This document shows, one piece after another, positions 7,146 through 15,404 of a DNA stretch of 19,606 nucleotides. This stretch comes from an uncultured Rubellimicrobium sp. GTDB lineage: Bacteria; Pseudomonadota; Alphaproteobacteria; Rhodobacterales; Rhodobacteraceae. How positions within the stretch are numbered: the stretch's first letter is position 1; the number at the start of each line of letters is the position of its first letter. The stretch lies in assembly GCA_902805995.1 (NCBI GenBank), contig CADCUU010000038.1, positions 1 through 19,606 of the forward strand. Reading direction: 5' to 3'. A program made the translations under genes and the position numbers. The notes below the pieces were generated by a model, which made no database searches, had not been told where the DNA came from, and worked only from the letters and a program-made list of their open reading frames with translations.

Positions 7146-7957
7146 CAGTTCCCCTCGAAAACCGGCTTCTCTTTGGCGACAAAGGCATGAAAAGCGCGCT
7201 CGAAGTCGCGGGTCTGCATGCAGATGGCTTGGGCCTGAGCCTCGGATTCGATGGCCTCCATGAGGCCCATGGACCATTCCTGGTTGAGTTGAGTCTTGGT
7301 CATGGAATGGGCGAACGTGGGGCCGCTCGCGAGGCGGCGTGCGAGGGACTGGGTTTCCACCTCCAGTCGTTCGGCGGAATGAATGGCGTTCCAGAAGCCC
7401 CAGGCGTGGCCGTCGGAGGCGCTCATGATCCGGCCGGTGTAGAGGAGCTCCGCCGCGCGGCCCTGGCCGATGATGCGGGGGAGCATGGCGCAGGCGCCCA
7501 TGTCGCAGCCCGCGAGCCCCACGCGGGTGAAGAGGAATGCGCATTTCGCCTCGGGGGTGGCGAGGCGCAGGTCGGAGGCCATGGCGATGATCGCTCCTGC
7601 GCCCACGGCCACGCCGTCCACGGCAGCGATCACGGGCTTGCCGCAGGAGAGCATCGCCTTCACCAAGTCACCGGTCATCCGTGTGAAAGCAAGGATGTCC
7701 TTCATCGGCAGGCCGATCAATGGGCCGATGATGTCGTGCACATCCCCACCCGAGCAGAAGTTGCCCCCACTCGAGGCGAATACGACCACGTCCACGTCCC
7801 CGGCATAGGGTAGCGCGCGGAAGCAGTCACGGAGCTCCGCGTAGCTGTCGAAGGTGAGCGGGTTCTTTCTCTCGGGCCGGTCAAACCGGATCGTGGCGAC
7901 CCGGTCCGTCAGCTCCCACCGGAAGTGGCGCGGGTGGAAGTCGGCCATCGAGGTCAT
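7145..7957 (-). CDS. Non-canonical crotonase (enoyl-CoA hydratase/isomerase) family protein; candidate ring-opening enzyme
   Basis: 270 residues with the crotonase core: oxyanion-hole segments [10 protein letters not shown] (63-72) and [10 protein letters not shown] (113-122). Compared from memory with rat enoyl-CoA hydratase, both catalytic glutamates are gone: the Glu144 position is Ile123 and the Glu164 position is Arg145. Instead Asp152 sits in [11 protein letters not shown], the loop where chlorobenzoyl-CoA dehalogenase has its nucleophilic Asp and, within about one residue, where MenB/BadI have an active-site Asp. It is therefore unlikely to be a simple hydratase; hydrolytic cleavage of a cyclic beta-oxo-CoA, as BadI does, would suit this pathway. 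The start is ATG 7957 or the second ATG at 7948; neither has a strong Shine-Dalgarno. The 5' end overlaps the MarR gene by 77 bases. Confidence 0.85.
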   Translation of the reverse strand: MTSMADFHPRHFRWELTDRVATIRFDRPERKNPLTFDSYAELRDCFRALPYAGDVDVVVFASSGGNFCSGGDVHDIIGPLIGLPMKDILAFTRMTGDLVKAMLSCGKPVIAAVDGVAVGAGAIIAMASDLRLATPEAKCAFLFTRVGLAGCDMGACAMLPRIIGQGRAAELLYTGRIMSASDGHAWGFWNAIHSAERLEVETQSLARRLASGPTFAHSMTKTQLNQEWSMGLMEAIESEAQAQAICMQTRDFERAFHAFVAKEKPVFEGN

Positions 7958-8390
7958 CGCGAGGTCCCATGCGCTTGAGGAGAATGGAGAGGGCGTCGAG
8001 ATCGGTTTCGGAGAGGCCGCCGAAAAGACGGTCGATATGCGCCTCGTGCTCGGCGGCGAGGTGCTCGAAGCGGCTCAGCCCCTCCGGGGTAAGGGCGACG
8101 AAGACGGTACGGCGGTCAGTCTCGGACGGGGTGCGGCGGCAGAGGCCCTCAGCTTCCAGCCGGTCCACGACGGCGGTGGCATTGCCGTTTGAAACGAGGA
8201 GCATGCGCGAAAGCTCGGACATGGTCACGCCGTCCGGACGGCGGTGGAGCGCAGCCATCACATCGAAGCGGGGCAGGGTGGTGTCGTGGCCGCGCAGGAG
8301 GTCGCGCAGCGTTCCCTCCGTGCGCCGCGTGACGCCGAGGAGCCGCACCCAGGCGCGGAGGCGGCGCTTGGCGAGGGGGCCAGGGCTCAT
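7881..8390 (-). CDS. MarR-family transcriptional regulator
   Basis: 169 residues. The winged helix-turn-helix lies at about 56-103 ([28 protein letters not shown], then the wing around [13 protein letters not shown]), flanked by dimerisation helices. MarR proteins usually repress aromatic-catabolic genes and are released by the aromatic acid or its CoA thioester. This one sits inside the operon it probably controls, and the palindrome at 11523-11538 is its best candidate site. The folded domain appears to end near residue 144; the last 25 residues, rich in Pro and Gly, are encoded wholly within the overlap with the crotonase gene. The start is the ATG at 8390 with GGAG upstream, 55 bases after the SDR stop. 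Confidence 0.87.
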   Translation of the reverse strand: MSPGPLAKRRLRAWVRLLGVTRRTEGTLRDLLRGHDTTLPRFDVMAALHRRPDGVTMSELSRMLLVSNGNATAVVDRLEAEGLCRRTPSETDRRTVFVALTPEGLSRFEHLAAEHEAHIDRLFGGLSETDLDALSILLKRMGPRDDLDGRLPPAPLPVGADGPGRHDPV

Positions 8391-8445
8391 CGAAAGGCTC
8401 CGGGCCGAAGATCTCCATCGGAAACATTCGGCATTGCTGTTGAGG

Positions 8446-9183
8446 TCATGTCCCGCCCCCGTCTATAGGGATCGCCTGACCGTTGACCGCGTCCGAGCCG
8501 GGCCCGCAGAGCCAGAGCGCCGCGGCGGTGACCTCTTCCGGACGGATTAGGCGGTTCTGGGGGCTCATAGCGGCCAGTGAGGCGCGTGTCTCGACTTCGG
8601 AGCGACCGGTCTTGGCGGTGATATTGGCGACGGTACGGTCCGTCATTTCGGTATCGAGAAATCCCGGGCAGAGAGCGTTGACGGTCACGGGCCGGCGCGC
8701 AACCTCGAAGGCGAGCGAGCGGATGAGGCCCACGACACCGTGCTTGGCAGCGGAGTAGGGGACGACATAGGGCGCGCCCTTCAGTCCTGCGGTCGAGGCT
8801 ACCGCGATCAGGCGGCCCCAGCCGGTCATACGACTCAGCCCCTCCTGAAAGGTTAGGAAGACGCCTGTAAGGTTCACAGCTAGCGTGCGATGCCAGTCGT
8901 CGAGCGTCACCTTCAGGAAGGGCGCGCTTTCGCCTTGGCCCGCGTTGGCGATCACGATGTCGCAGCGGCCCACCGCCTCGAACATCGCGGCGACCTGGAC
9001 GGGGTCGGTCACGTCGGCACGGACCCACTCCGCGCCCGTCACCTCGGCTGTCCGCTCCAGCGTCTCCTGGGTGCGCCCGGCGATCACCACCTCGGCCCCC
9101 GCTGCCACGAAGCCGCGAGCGAGGTCGCGGCCAAGGCCGGTCCCGCCCCCGGTTACCAGTACGCGATGGCCCGTGAGCGTCAT
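8446..9183 (-). CDS. SDR-family dehydrogenase/reductase
   Basis: 245 residues, a classical short-chain dehydrogenase: cofactor motif TGGGTGLG (11-18), ANAG (79-82), Asn104, Ser130 and YxxxK at Tyr143-Lys147, ending in the usual GGGT. The start ATG at 9183 overlaps the TGA of the monooxygenase/reductase (ATGA), with [11 protein letters not shown] beginning at once as expected; the in-frame extension to 9336 is not supported. Located directly after the monooxygenase/reductase gene, it may reduce or oxidise the ring oxo/hydroxy group of the dearomatised CoA intermediate or act in the later beta-oxidation. Substrate and NAD/NADP preference cannot be settled from sequence alone. Confidence 0.86.
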   Translation of the reverse strand: MTLTGHRVLVTGGGTGLGRDLARGFVAAGAEVVIAGRTQETLERTAEVTGAEWVRADVTDPVQVAAMFEAVGRCDIVIANAGQGESAPFLKVTLDDWHRTLAVNLTGVFLTFQEGLSRMTGWGRLIAVASTAGLKGAPYVVPYSAAKHGVVGLIRSLAFEVARRPVTVNALCPGFLDTEMTDRTVANITAKTGRSEVETRASLAAMSPQNRLIRPEEVTAAALWLCGPGSDAVNGQAIPIDGGGT

Positions 9184-11465
9184 GCGCGGATCGCTTCTTG
9201 GCTTTTCTCGCGCAGACGGCGCGCTTGGTCGCGGCCGCGATGGTAGGGCTTGGGCCATTCGGTCGCGTCGTCCCCGATCTGGACTGCGGCATGGAGCGTC
9301 CAGTAGGGGTCGGCGAGGTGCGGCCGCGCGAGGCATACGAGGTCCGCGCGTCCTGCCATCAGGATGCCGTTCACCTGGTCAGGGTCGGTGATGTTGCCCA
9401 CCGCCATGGTGGCGAGCCCGGCCTCGTTGCGGATGCGGTCCGAGAAGGGGGTCTGGAACATCCGCCCGTAGATCGGCTTGGCCTCGGTCGTGGTCTGGCC
9501 CGCCGAGACGTCGATGATGTCGGCGCCAGCGGCGTGGAAAGCCTTGGCGATCACTACCGCCTCCTGCGGCGTCACGCCCGACTCGCCCACCCAGTCCGTC
9601 GCGGAGATCCGGACGGCCAACGGCTTTCGCTCGGGCCAGGCGGCCCGCATCCCGCGGAACACCTCTATCGGGTAGCGCAGGCGGTTCTCCAAGGACCCGC
9701 CATACTCGTCCGTGCGGCGGTTCGAGACAGGGCTGATGAAGGACGACAGGAGATAGCCGTGCGCAGCGTGCAGCTCGACCATGTCGAAGCCCGCGCGGTC
9801 GGCCATGCTGACAGCGTCCACGAACTGGTTGCGCACCATGTCCATGTCGGCGCGGTCCATCTCCTTGGGAACATGGTGCGAGGGGGACCAAGGAAGGGCA
9901 GTCGGCGCGAGCGTCTCCCAGTTCCCTTCCCGTAGGGGCATCTCGTCGTCTTCCCAGGGGACTTGGACCGAGCCCTTACGGCCCGCATGGCCCACCTGAA
10001 GGCAGATCCGCGCATCGGTTTCAGCATGAACGAAGTCCACGAGGCGCGTCCATTCCCGCTCGTGCTCCGGCGCATAGGTGCCGGGGCAGCCGGGGGTGAT
10101 GCGACCCTCGGGGGAAACGCAGGCCATCTCGGTGTAGACGAGCCCCGCACCGCCCTTGGCGCGTTCGGCGTAATGGACGAAGTGCCAGTCGGTCGGGCGC
10201 CCGTTAACGGCCTTGTATTGCGCCATAGGCGACACGACGATCCGATTCTTGAGCCGCATATCGCGTAGCGTGAAGGGCGCGAACATAGGAGCCCGCGGCT
10301 CCTGCCCGCCGGCTTGCTGCTGGAACCAGGCCTCGGCCGCGCGCAGCCAGTCGGGGTCGCGAAGTCGGAGGTTCTCGTGGCTGATCCGCTGGGAGCGGGT
10401 GAGGAGCGAATAGGCGAATTGCACGGGCGGCATGTCGAGGTAGCGCTCGACCTCCTCGAACCATTCGAGGGAATTGCGTGCTGCGGACTGCAGGCGAAGG
10501 ACTTCGACCCGCCGTTCCTCTTGGTAGCGATCGAACGCGCGCTCCAGCGTGGGCTCGCTGTGCAGGTAGTCAGCGAGCGCGATGGCGCTGTCGAGGGCGA
10601 GGCGAGTGCCCGAACCGATCGAAAAGTGCCCCGTCGCGGCGGCGTCGCCCATGAGCACGACGTTCTCATGGTGCCACTTCTCGCAAATCACGCGCGGGAA
10701 CTGCATCCAGACTGCCGAGCCGCGCAGGTGATCGGCGTTCGACATGAGGTCGTGCCCGTCCAGATGCCGCTCGAAGATGCGCTGGCAGGTGGCGACTATC
10801 TCCTCCTTCGTCATGTGCTCGAAGCCCCACCGATCCCAGGTCTCGGGGTGGCATTCGACTATGAAGGTCGCAGTGTCCTCATCAAATTGGTAGGCGTGCG
10901 CCCAGACCCAGCCGTACGTCGTGTTCTCGAAGATGAAGGTGAAGGCGTCGTCAAACTTCTGGCGGGTCCCGAGCCAGATGAACTTGCACTTCCTCAGGTC
11001 GATGTCGGGCCGGAATACCTCGATGTATTCGCGGCGGACGGCGGAGTTAATGCCGTCGCAGGCCACAACGAGGTCGTAATCCTTCCGGTATTCTTCGGCC
11101 GTCTTGAACTCGGTCTCAAAGCGCACGTCCACGCCAAGCTCGCGCGCCCGCTCCTGAAGGACGATGAGGAGCTGCTTGCGCCCGATGCCCGCGAAGCCAT
11201 GACCGCCCGACACAACACGGTCGCCACGGTGGACAACCGCGATGTCATCCCAGTAGGCGAAGTGGTCCCGGATAGCTTGGGTGCTCGCAGGGTCGTTCTT
11301 CTGCATACGGGAGAGCGCGTCGTCCGACAGCACCACCCCCCAGCCGAAGGTGTCGGCGGCCTTATTTCGCTCTAGCACAGTAATCTCGTGCGAGGGGTCG
11401 CGCAGCTTCATCGATAAAGCGAAGTACAGGCCCGCCGGGCCCCCGCCGAGGCATAGGATCTTCAT
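9180..11465 (-). CDS. abmA: 2-Aminobenzoyl-CoA monooxygenase/reductase (fused FAD monooxygenase + Old Yellow Enzyme)
   Basis: 761 residues in two domains. Residues 1 to about 385 are a PHBH-type FAD monooxygenase: GGGPAG (7-12), ACDG (135-138) and [22 protein letters not shown] (273-294). Residues about 392-750 are an Old Yellow Enzyme-type FMN reductase: [20 protein letters not shown] at its start, HAAHG with His566 and His569, EYGGSLENR (587-595), and the FMN phosphate site around [12 protein letters not shown]. In A. evansii this fusion hydroxylates 2-aminobenzoyl-CoA at ring C5 and then reduces and dearomatises the ring to 2-amino-5-oxocyclohex-1-ene-1-carboxyl-CoA. The same architecture is often annotated salicylyl-CoA 5-hydroxylase, the main alternative. 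First gene of the minus-strand operon; the ATG has GGAGG upstream. Confidence 0.88.
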   Translation of the reverse strand: MKILCLGGGPAGLYFALSMKLRDPSHEITVLERNKAADTFGWGVVLSDDALSRMQKNDPASTQAIRDHFAYWDDIAVVHRGDRVVSGGHGFAGIGRKQLLIVLQERARELGVDVRFETEFKTAEEYRKDYDLVVACDGINSAVRREYIEVFRPDIDLRKCKFIWLGTRQKFDDAFTFIFENTTYGWVWAHAYQFDEDTATFIVECHPETWDRWGFEHMTKEEIVATCQRIFERHLDGHDLMSNADHLRGSAVWMQFPRVICEKWHHENVVLMGDAAATGHFSIGSGTRLALDSAIALADYLHSEPTLERAFDRYQEERRVEVLRLQSAARNSLEWFEEVERYLDMPPVQFAYSLLTRSQRISHENLRLRDPDWLRAAEAWFQQQAGGQEPRAPMFAPFTLRDMRLKNRIVVSPMAQYKAVNGRPTDWHFVHYAERAKGGAGLVYTEMACVSPEGRITPGCPGTYAPEHEREWTRLVDFVHAETDARICLQVGHAGRKGSVQVPWEDDEMPLREGNWETLAPTALPWSPSHHVPKEMDRADMDMVRNQFVDAVSMADRAGFDMVELHAAHGYLLSSFISPVSNRRTDEYGGSLENRLRYPIEVFRGMRAAWPERKPLAVRISATDWVGESGVTPQEAVVIAKAFHAAGADIIDVSAGQTTTEAKPIYGRMFQTPFSDRIRNEAGLATMAVGNITDPDQVNGILMAGRADLVCLARPHLADPYWTLHAAVQIGDDATEWPKPYHRGRDQARRLREKSQEAIRA

Positions 11466-11501
11466 GGCCCACTTCCTCCGACGCAGACAACGACAGGGCG
11501 G

Positions 11502-11529
11502 ATGATGCCACGGCCCGCAAGCATTTCAA
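11502..11529 (-). promoter_or_regulatory. Candidate promoter of the minus-strand abm operon
   Basis: Reading leftwards: TTGAAA (11529-11524, five of six to the -35 consensus), a 16-base spacer, then CATCAT (11507-11502, four of six to the -10 consensus), about 37 bases before the monooxygenase/reductase start. The -35 hexamer is part of the 16-bp palindrome, so a bound repressor would block it. Prediction by eye only. Confidence 0.35.
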
Positions 11530-11538
11530 GCTTGAAAT
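11523..11538. promoter_or_regulatory. 16-bp perfect palindrome, candidate MarR operator in the divergent promoter region
   Basis: ATTTCAAGCTTGAAAT reads identically on both strands. It lies 58 bases from the start of the minus-strand operon and 44 bases from the start of the plus-strand operon. A third half-site, CTTGAAA, recurs at 11546-11552, fifteen bases after the first copy at 11531-11537. An AT-rich palindrome in otherwise GC-rich DNA between two pathway operons, with a MarR gene in one of them, is the expected geometry for a shared operator. Protein binding is inference. Confidence 0.55.
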
Positions 11539-11581
11539 TTTGAGGCTTGAAACTTCTGGTCCGAAGCTGAAGATCAGTCCC

Positions 11582-12334
11582 ATGCTGATCGTGGAGCCCA
11601 TGGATGGCTGGGCGCGGCTGACGCTGGACCGGCCTGAGGCGCGCAACGCGCTTAACACCGCCTTGCTCGGGCGGCTGGACGAGGAGCTTTCCCGGCTCGG
11701 CACTGATTCCGCCTGCCGGGCGGTGCTCCTGACCGGCGCAGGCGGCAACTTCGCCGCCGGCGCAGATATCGGAGAAATCGAGGGGAAAGGCTCGGCCGAG
11801 GCGGCGCAGGACCCGCGCAAGGCGCACTGGGCGGCGATACGGGCCTTCCCGAAGCCGCTCGTCGCAGCGGTGGACGGCTTCGCCCTGGGTGGCGGACTGG
11901 AGCTCGCGCTCATGGCCGACCTGTTGGTAGTGGGCGCGACGGCCAAGCTCGGCTTGCCGGAGACGAACCTCGGGATTATGCCGGGGGCTGGGGGAACGCA
12001 ACGCCTCACGGCGCTGATCGGGCGGGCGCGGGCGATGCGCATGGTCCTCCTGGGCGAGATAATCGAGGCCGCAACGGCCGAGGCCTGGGGCCTCGCCGCA
12101 TGGCGCACGGAGGGCCAGGCGGGCCCAGTGGCCGAGGAACTAACCACAAGGATTGCCAGTCGCGCCCCACTGGCGCTTGTCGCCGCCAAGCACGCCGTGA
12201 TCGCATCGGCGGAAGGCGGGCTCGACATCGCGGGCGAACGGGCGGCGTTCGAGGCGCTGCTCGACAGCGCCGACAAGGCGGAAGGGATCCGAGCCTTCCG
12301 CGAGAAGCGCAAGCCGGAGTGGCAGGGGCGATGA
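11582..12334 (+). CDS. Enoyl-CoA hydratase (canonical crotonase)
   Basis: 250 residues. Unlike the minus-strand paralogue, it has the complete active site: oxyanion-hole segments NFAAGADIGEI and GFALGGGLEL, the first catalytic Glu in GGGLEL and the second in LPETNLGIMPGAGGTQRL. It should add water to a trans-2-enoyl-CoA to give the 3-hydroxyacyl-CoA. The start is taken as ATG 11582 (MLIVEPMDGWARLTLDRPEARN), normal for the family; a TTG 14 codons upstream falls within the palindromic regulatory region and is less likely. No strong Shine-Dalgarno precedes the ATG. Its stop overlaps the next start as ATGA. First gene of the plus-strand operon, divergent to the monooxygenase/reductase gene. Confidence 0.88.
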   Translation: MLIVEPMDGWARLTLDRPEARNALNTALLGRLDEELSRLGTDSACRAVLLTGAGGNFAAGADIGEIEGKGSAEAAQDPRKAHWAAIRAFPKPLVAAVDGFALGGGLELALMADLLVVGATAKLGLPETNLGIMPGAGGTQRLTALIGRARAMRMVLLGEIIEAATAEAWGLAAWRTEGQAGPVAEELTTRIASRAPLALVAAKHAVIASAEGGLDIAGERAAFEALLDSADKAEGIRAFREKRKPEWQGR

Positions 12335-13452
12335 AGACAGTCGGCGTCGTGGGACTCGGGACGATGGGACTCGGGGTCGCACAGGTCTTCGCCCAGGCGG
12401 GCCTAGCAGTGCTGGCGACCGACGCCGTCCGGGCAGTCCGGGACTCGGCGCAAGAGCGTCTTGCGACTTCCCTCAACGCACGGGTGCAGGCGGGGAAGAT
12501 GACGCCCGAGGAGCGCGACACAATCCTGGGCCGCCTGATCGTCGTGGACGAGCTGGGCTCCATGGCCGCCGCCGGGCTAGTCATCGAGGCGGTGGTCGAG
12601 AACCTCGCCACGAAGCGCGACCTCTTCTCGAAGCTGGAGCGTGTCGTCGCTCCGGAGGCTGTGCTCGCCACCAATACCTCCTCACTTTCGGTCGGCGCCG
12701 TGGCCGAGGGATTAGTTCAGCCCGAGCGGTTCCTGGGCCTCCACTTCTTCAACCCTGCGCCCGCGCAACGCCTTGTGGAACTGGTGCGGCACCCCGGAAC
12801 GTCCCCCGCCGCCCTCAAGGCCGCCCGTCAGGTGGCCGAAGCCGCGGGCAAGCGCGTCATCGACGCGCCCGACCGGCCCGGATTCATCGTCAACCGCACC
12901 GCGCGCCCCTTCTACGGCGAGGCTCTGGCGCTGCTGGAGGAGGGACGCAACGCCGCTGAAATCGACGCCGCGGTGCTCTCTGCGGGCTACCGGATCGGGC
13001 CCTTCTCACTCATTGACTTGATCGGGGCCGACATCAACCTTGTAGCCACCCGCTCCGTGCATGAGGCGACAGGCCGCCATCCTCGTTACCACGTCTTCGC
13101 GGCACAGGAGGCCGCCGTGGCGGAGGGCCGGCTCGGGCGCAAGTCCGGGCGGGGTTTTCTGTTCCCTGAGTTGCCCGGGCAGCCGCCAAGGGATGCGGAG
13201 CGAATCGTGGCCCGGATAGAGGCCACGCTCGTTAACGAGGCCGGCTGGTTCCTCTCCGAAGGCGGCGTCACAGCCGAAGGTATCAACGAGGCAATCCGCT
13301 TGGGCCTGAGCTTTCCCCATGGCCCCTTCGATATCCTGTCCGCCCGCGGCGCCGGACCGCTCCACGCGTTGCTGGGCGCGCTCGAGGCCGCCGCCCCCCC
13401 GTATCTCAAGGGCCGCTACGCTCCTGCCCCCATCCTGACGGAGGCCCAATGA
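12331..13452 (+). CDS. 3-Hydroxyacyl-CoA dehydrogenase (PaaH/3-hydroxybutyryl-CoA dehydrogenase type)
   Basis: 373 residues. The N-terminal Rossmann domain opens with VGVVGLGTMG (GxGxxG at 8-13), and carries NTSSLS (115-120) and HFFNPAPAQRLVE with His138 and Glu150, the catalytic pair of the family. C-terminal dimerisation domains follow (RPGFIVNR around 188-195, then a second shorter repeat to the end). It oxidises a 3-hydroxyacyl-CoA to the 3-oxoacyl-CoA with NAD. The length lies between one-repeat (about 280) and two-repeat PaaH-type (about 500) enzymes. The start ATG 12331 overlaps the hydratase stop; the frame extends back to 12100 but that part is out-of-frame hydratase sequence. It overlaps the thiolase start by 4 bases. 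Confidence 0.9.
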   Translation: MKTVGVVGLGTMGLGVAQVFAQAGLAVLATDAVRAVRDSAQERLATSLNARVQAGKMTPEERDTILGRLIVVDELGSMAAAGLVIEAVVENLATKRDLFSKLERVVAPEAVLATNTSSLSVGAVAEGLVQPERFLGLHFFNPAPAQRLVELVRHPGTSPAALKAARQVAEAAGKRVIDAPDRPGFIVNRTARPFYGEALALLEEGRNAAEIDAAVLSAGYRIGPFSLIDLIGADINLVATRSVHEATGRHPRYHVFAAQEAAVAEGRLGRKSGRGFLFPELPGQPPRDAERIVARIEATLVNEAGWFLSEGGVTAEGINEAIRLGLSFPHGPFDILSARGAGPLHALLGALEAAAPPYLKGRYAPAPILTEAQ

Positions 13453-14621
13453 CGGACGTCTTCCTCTGCGCGAGCCGCCGCACCCCCATCGGGCGCTACG
13501 GCGGGGCCTTGGCCAAAGTTCGCCCTGACGACATGGCGGCGCTGGTGATCGACGGCCTCCTCGATCTCTGCCCGGACCTTCGGGTCGACGAGGTCATACT
13601 GGGCTGCGCCAACCAGGCAGGTGAGGACAACCGTAACGTCGCCCGCATGGCGGTGCTCCTGTCCCGCTTGGGCGAGGAGGTCCCGGCTTTCACAGTGAAC
13701 CGCCTTTGCGCTTCGGGTCTAGACGCGGTGATCCTGGGCGCCCGTGCCATCCGCGACGGGGCCGACGTAATCATTGCCGGAGGCGTCGAAAGCATGACCC
13801 GCGCGCCCTTCGTCCTGCCCAAGTCTGAAACCGCCTTTGGGCGAAGTCCTGAGGTCTACGACACCACCATTGGCTGGCGCTTCGTCAACGACCGGATCGC
13901 GCGGGCCTACGGCACTGAGAGCATGGGGGAGACGGCCGAGAACGTCGCCCGCGACCACCAGATCCCACGCGCCGACCAGGACGCTTATGCACTGCGCTCC
14001 CAGACCCGCTACGATGCCGACTGGCACGGCGCCGACATCCTGCCCGTAACCTTCCCCGGCAAGGCCGGCGGCGTGGTCGAGATCGACGAGCATCCCCGTG
14101 CCACCAGCCTCGAAAAGCTCACCAACCTCCGGCCCGCCTTCCGCGAGGGTGGCACAGTGACCGCGGGCAACGCAGCGGGCGTGAACGACGGTGCCGCGGC
14201 GCTCCTCCTCGCCTCTGCGGAGGGCGTTCGGCGCAACAACCTCACCCCCTTCGCGCGAATTGGCCGATCAGCGGCCGGGGCGGTCGCGCCCTCGCATATG
14301 GGCGTTGGCCCGGTCGCCGCTGTCGAGCGGCTCACCGCCCGTGGTTGCCGGCATCCCCGCGATTGTGCCGTGGTCGAGATCAACGAGGCCTTCGCCGCGC
14401 AGGTTCTGGCCTGTCTGCGCGCTTGGGGCATTCCGGACGACGACCCACGAGTAAACGCCCGTGGCGGCGGCATTGCGCTGGGGCATCCGCTCGGCATGTC
14501 CGGCGCACGCATCGCTGCGGCCGCCGCTCGGCGTCTTGCGGAGGAGGGCGGCGACGTGGCGCTCGCCACGCTCTGCGTTGGCGTGGGCCAGGGGGTCGCG
14601 CTCGAGATCCTGCCGGCCTGA
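13449..14621 (+). CDS. Acetyl-CoA acyltransferase, 3-oxoadipyl-CoA thiolase-like
   Basis: 390 residues, a full-length thiolase. The nucleophile is Cys87 in NRLCASGLDAV, NEAFAAQ is present, His346 lies in GHPLGMSGAR and the second Cys is Cys376 in LCVGVGQG. The N-terminal part (RTPIGRYGGALAKVRPDD and GCANQAGEDNRNVARM) is characteristic of the PcaF/PaaJ branch, which cleaves 3-oxo dicarboxylyl-CoA esters. In this locus it should release acetyl-CoA from a ring-derived 3-oxo dicarboxylyl-CoA; a C7 (pimelyl) chain would be expected from anthranilate after ring opening (inference). The start ATG overlaps the upstream stop (ATGA at 13449-13452). Confidence 0.9.
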   Translation: MTDVFLCASRRTPIGRYGGALAKVRPDDMAALVIDGLLDLCPDLRVDEVILGCANQAGEDNRNVARMAVLLSRLGEEVPAFTVNRLCASGLDAVILGARAIRDGADVIIAGGVESMTRAPFVLPKSETAFGRSPEVYDTTIGWRFVNDRIARAYGTESMGETAENVARDHQIPRADQDAYALRSQTRYDADWHGADILPVTFPGKAGGVVEIDEHPRATSLEKLTNLRPAFREGGTVTAGNAAGVNDGAAALLLASAEGVRRNNLTPFARIGRSAAGAVAPSHMGVGPVAAVERLTARGCRHPRDCAVVEINEAFAAQVLACLRAWGIPDDDPRVNARGGGIALGHPLGMSGARIAAAAARRLAEEGGDVALATLCVGVGQGVALEILPA

Positions 14622-14669
14622 CGTGCCCAGGACGACCGACGCCCGACGGGCAACAGAAGGAGAGATGAC

Positions 14670-15404
14670 ATGCAGGATAGGATCGCCGCCGTGACTGGCG
14701 CCGCTGGAGGGATGGGCCGGGCCATCGTGGCGAGGCTCCTGGCTGACGGCCTTCGCGTCGCGGGCCTCGACCTCGACGGGGCCAAGCTCGACGCCATGGC
14801 AAAGGAGCAGGGCGACCGCTTCCTGCCGTGTCCCGTGGACCTCACCAAGCCCGACCAAGTGACCCAGGCCTTCGAGCGCATCGACTCGGCCTGCGGCGGC
14901 CTCGACGTGCTTGTGAACAACGCCGGTACCTGCTTCATGTCGGATTTCCCCGATATTCCAGCCGAGGAATTCGACAGCCAGATGCAGGTGAACTTCTACT
15001 CCGCCTTCCACTGCTGCCAGGCGGCCGTGCCCCGGATGCTCCACCGCGAAGGCGTCAAGAAGATCGTCAACATCTCCTCAAATGGCGCCTACAACTTTGA
15101 CGTCTTCGATCCGCCGCACTATCGGGCCTCCAAGGCCGCCATGGACAACCTGACCAAGGACCTCGCCCGCCGCTACGCGCGCCACAAAATCGCCGTGAAC
15201 TCCATCGCCCCCGCGATGACCGAGACGCCGCTCTTCGGCGTGCTCACGCAGGAGGTGCTCGACCGTGCCATCGCCCAGATGCCCCATGGCCGCGCCATGC
15301 AGCCCGAGGAGATCGCGGCTTGGGTTTCCTTCCTCGTCTCGCCCGCGGGCGACATCTCCAGCGGCAACGTCCTGATCCTCAATCAGGGCCGCGATGTCCG
15401 CTAG
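14670..15404 (+). CDS. SDR-family dehydrogenase (FabG-like)
   Basis: 244 residues, a classical SDR: TGAAGGMG (9-16), NNAG (83-86), Asn108, SS at 136-137 and Tyr151-Lys155 in HYRASKAA. The ATG at 14670 follows AAGGAGAG with good spacing. It lies 48 bases after the thiolase and is probably the last gene of the plus-strand operon. Asp35 at the end of beta-2 (LDLD) favours NAD over NADP by the usual rule. Likely role: oxidation or reduction of a hydroxy/oxo group on a ring-derived intermediate; which of the two SDRs does which step cannot be told. Its TAG stop shares a CTAG with the stop of the convergent hydrolase gene. Confidence 0.86.
   Translation: MQDRIAAVTGAAGGMGRAIVARLLADGLRVAGLDLDGAKLDAMAKEQGDRFLPCPVDLTKPDQVTQAFERIDSACGGLDVLVNNAGTCFMSDFPDIPAEEFDSQMQVNFYSAFHCCQAAVPRMLHREGVKKIVNISSNGAYNFDVFDPPHYRASKAAMDNLTKDLARRYARHKIAVNSIAPAMTETPLFGVLTQEVLDRAIAQMPHGRAMQPEEIAAWVSFLVSPAGDISSGNVLILNQGRDVR

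Noticed and set aside
7146..7544. 133-codon N-terminal extension of the acyl-CoA dehydrogenase frame
   Set aside because: Arg/Pro/His-rich shadow of the crotonase gene; the dehydrogenase begins naturally at the ATG at 7145.
10314..11375. Long plus-strand open frame (353 codons) opposite the monooxygenase/reductase
   Set aside because: Antisense shadow of a gene with full domain signatures; no Shine-Dalgarno or recognisable domain.
12100..12330. 77-codon N-terminal extension of the 3-hydroxyacyl-CoA dehydrogenase frame
   Set aside because: Out-of-frame enoyl-CoA hydratase sequence; the Rossmann fold starts exactly at ATG 12331.
14009..14938. Minus-strand open frame of 309 codons opposite the thiolase and SDR
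   Set aside because: Spans two well-supported genes on the other strand, is rich in Ser/Arg/Ala as expected for an antisense GC-rich frame, and has no motif.
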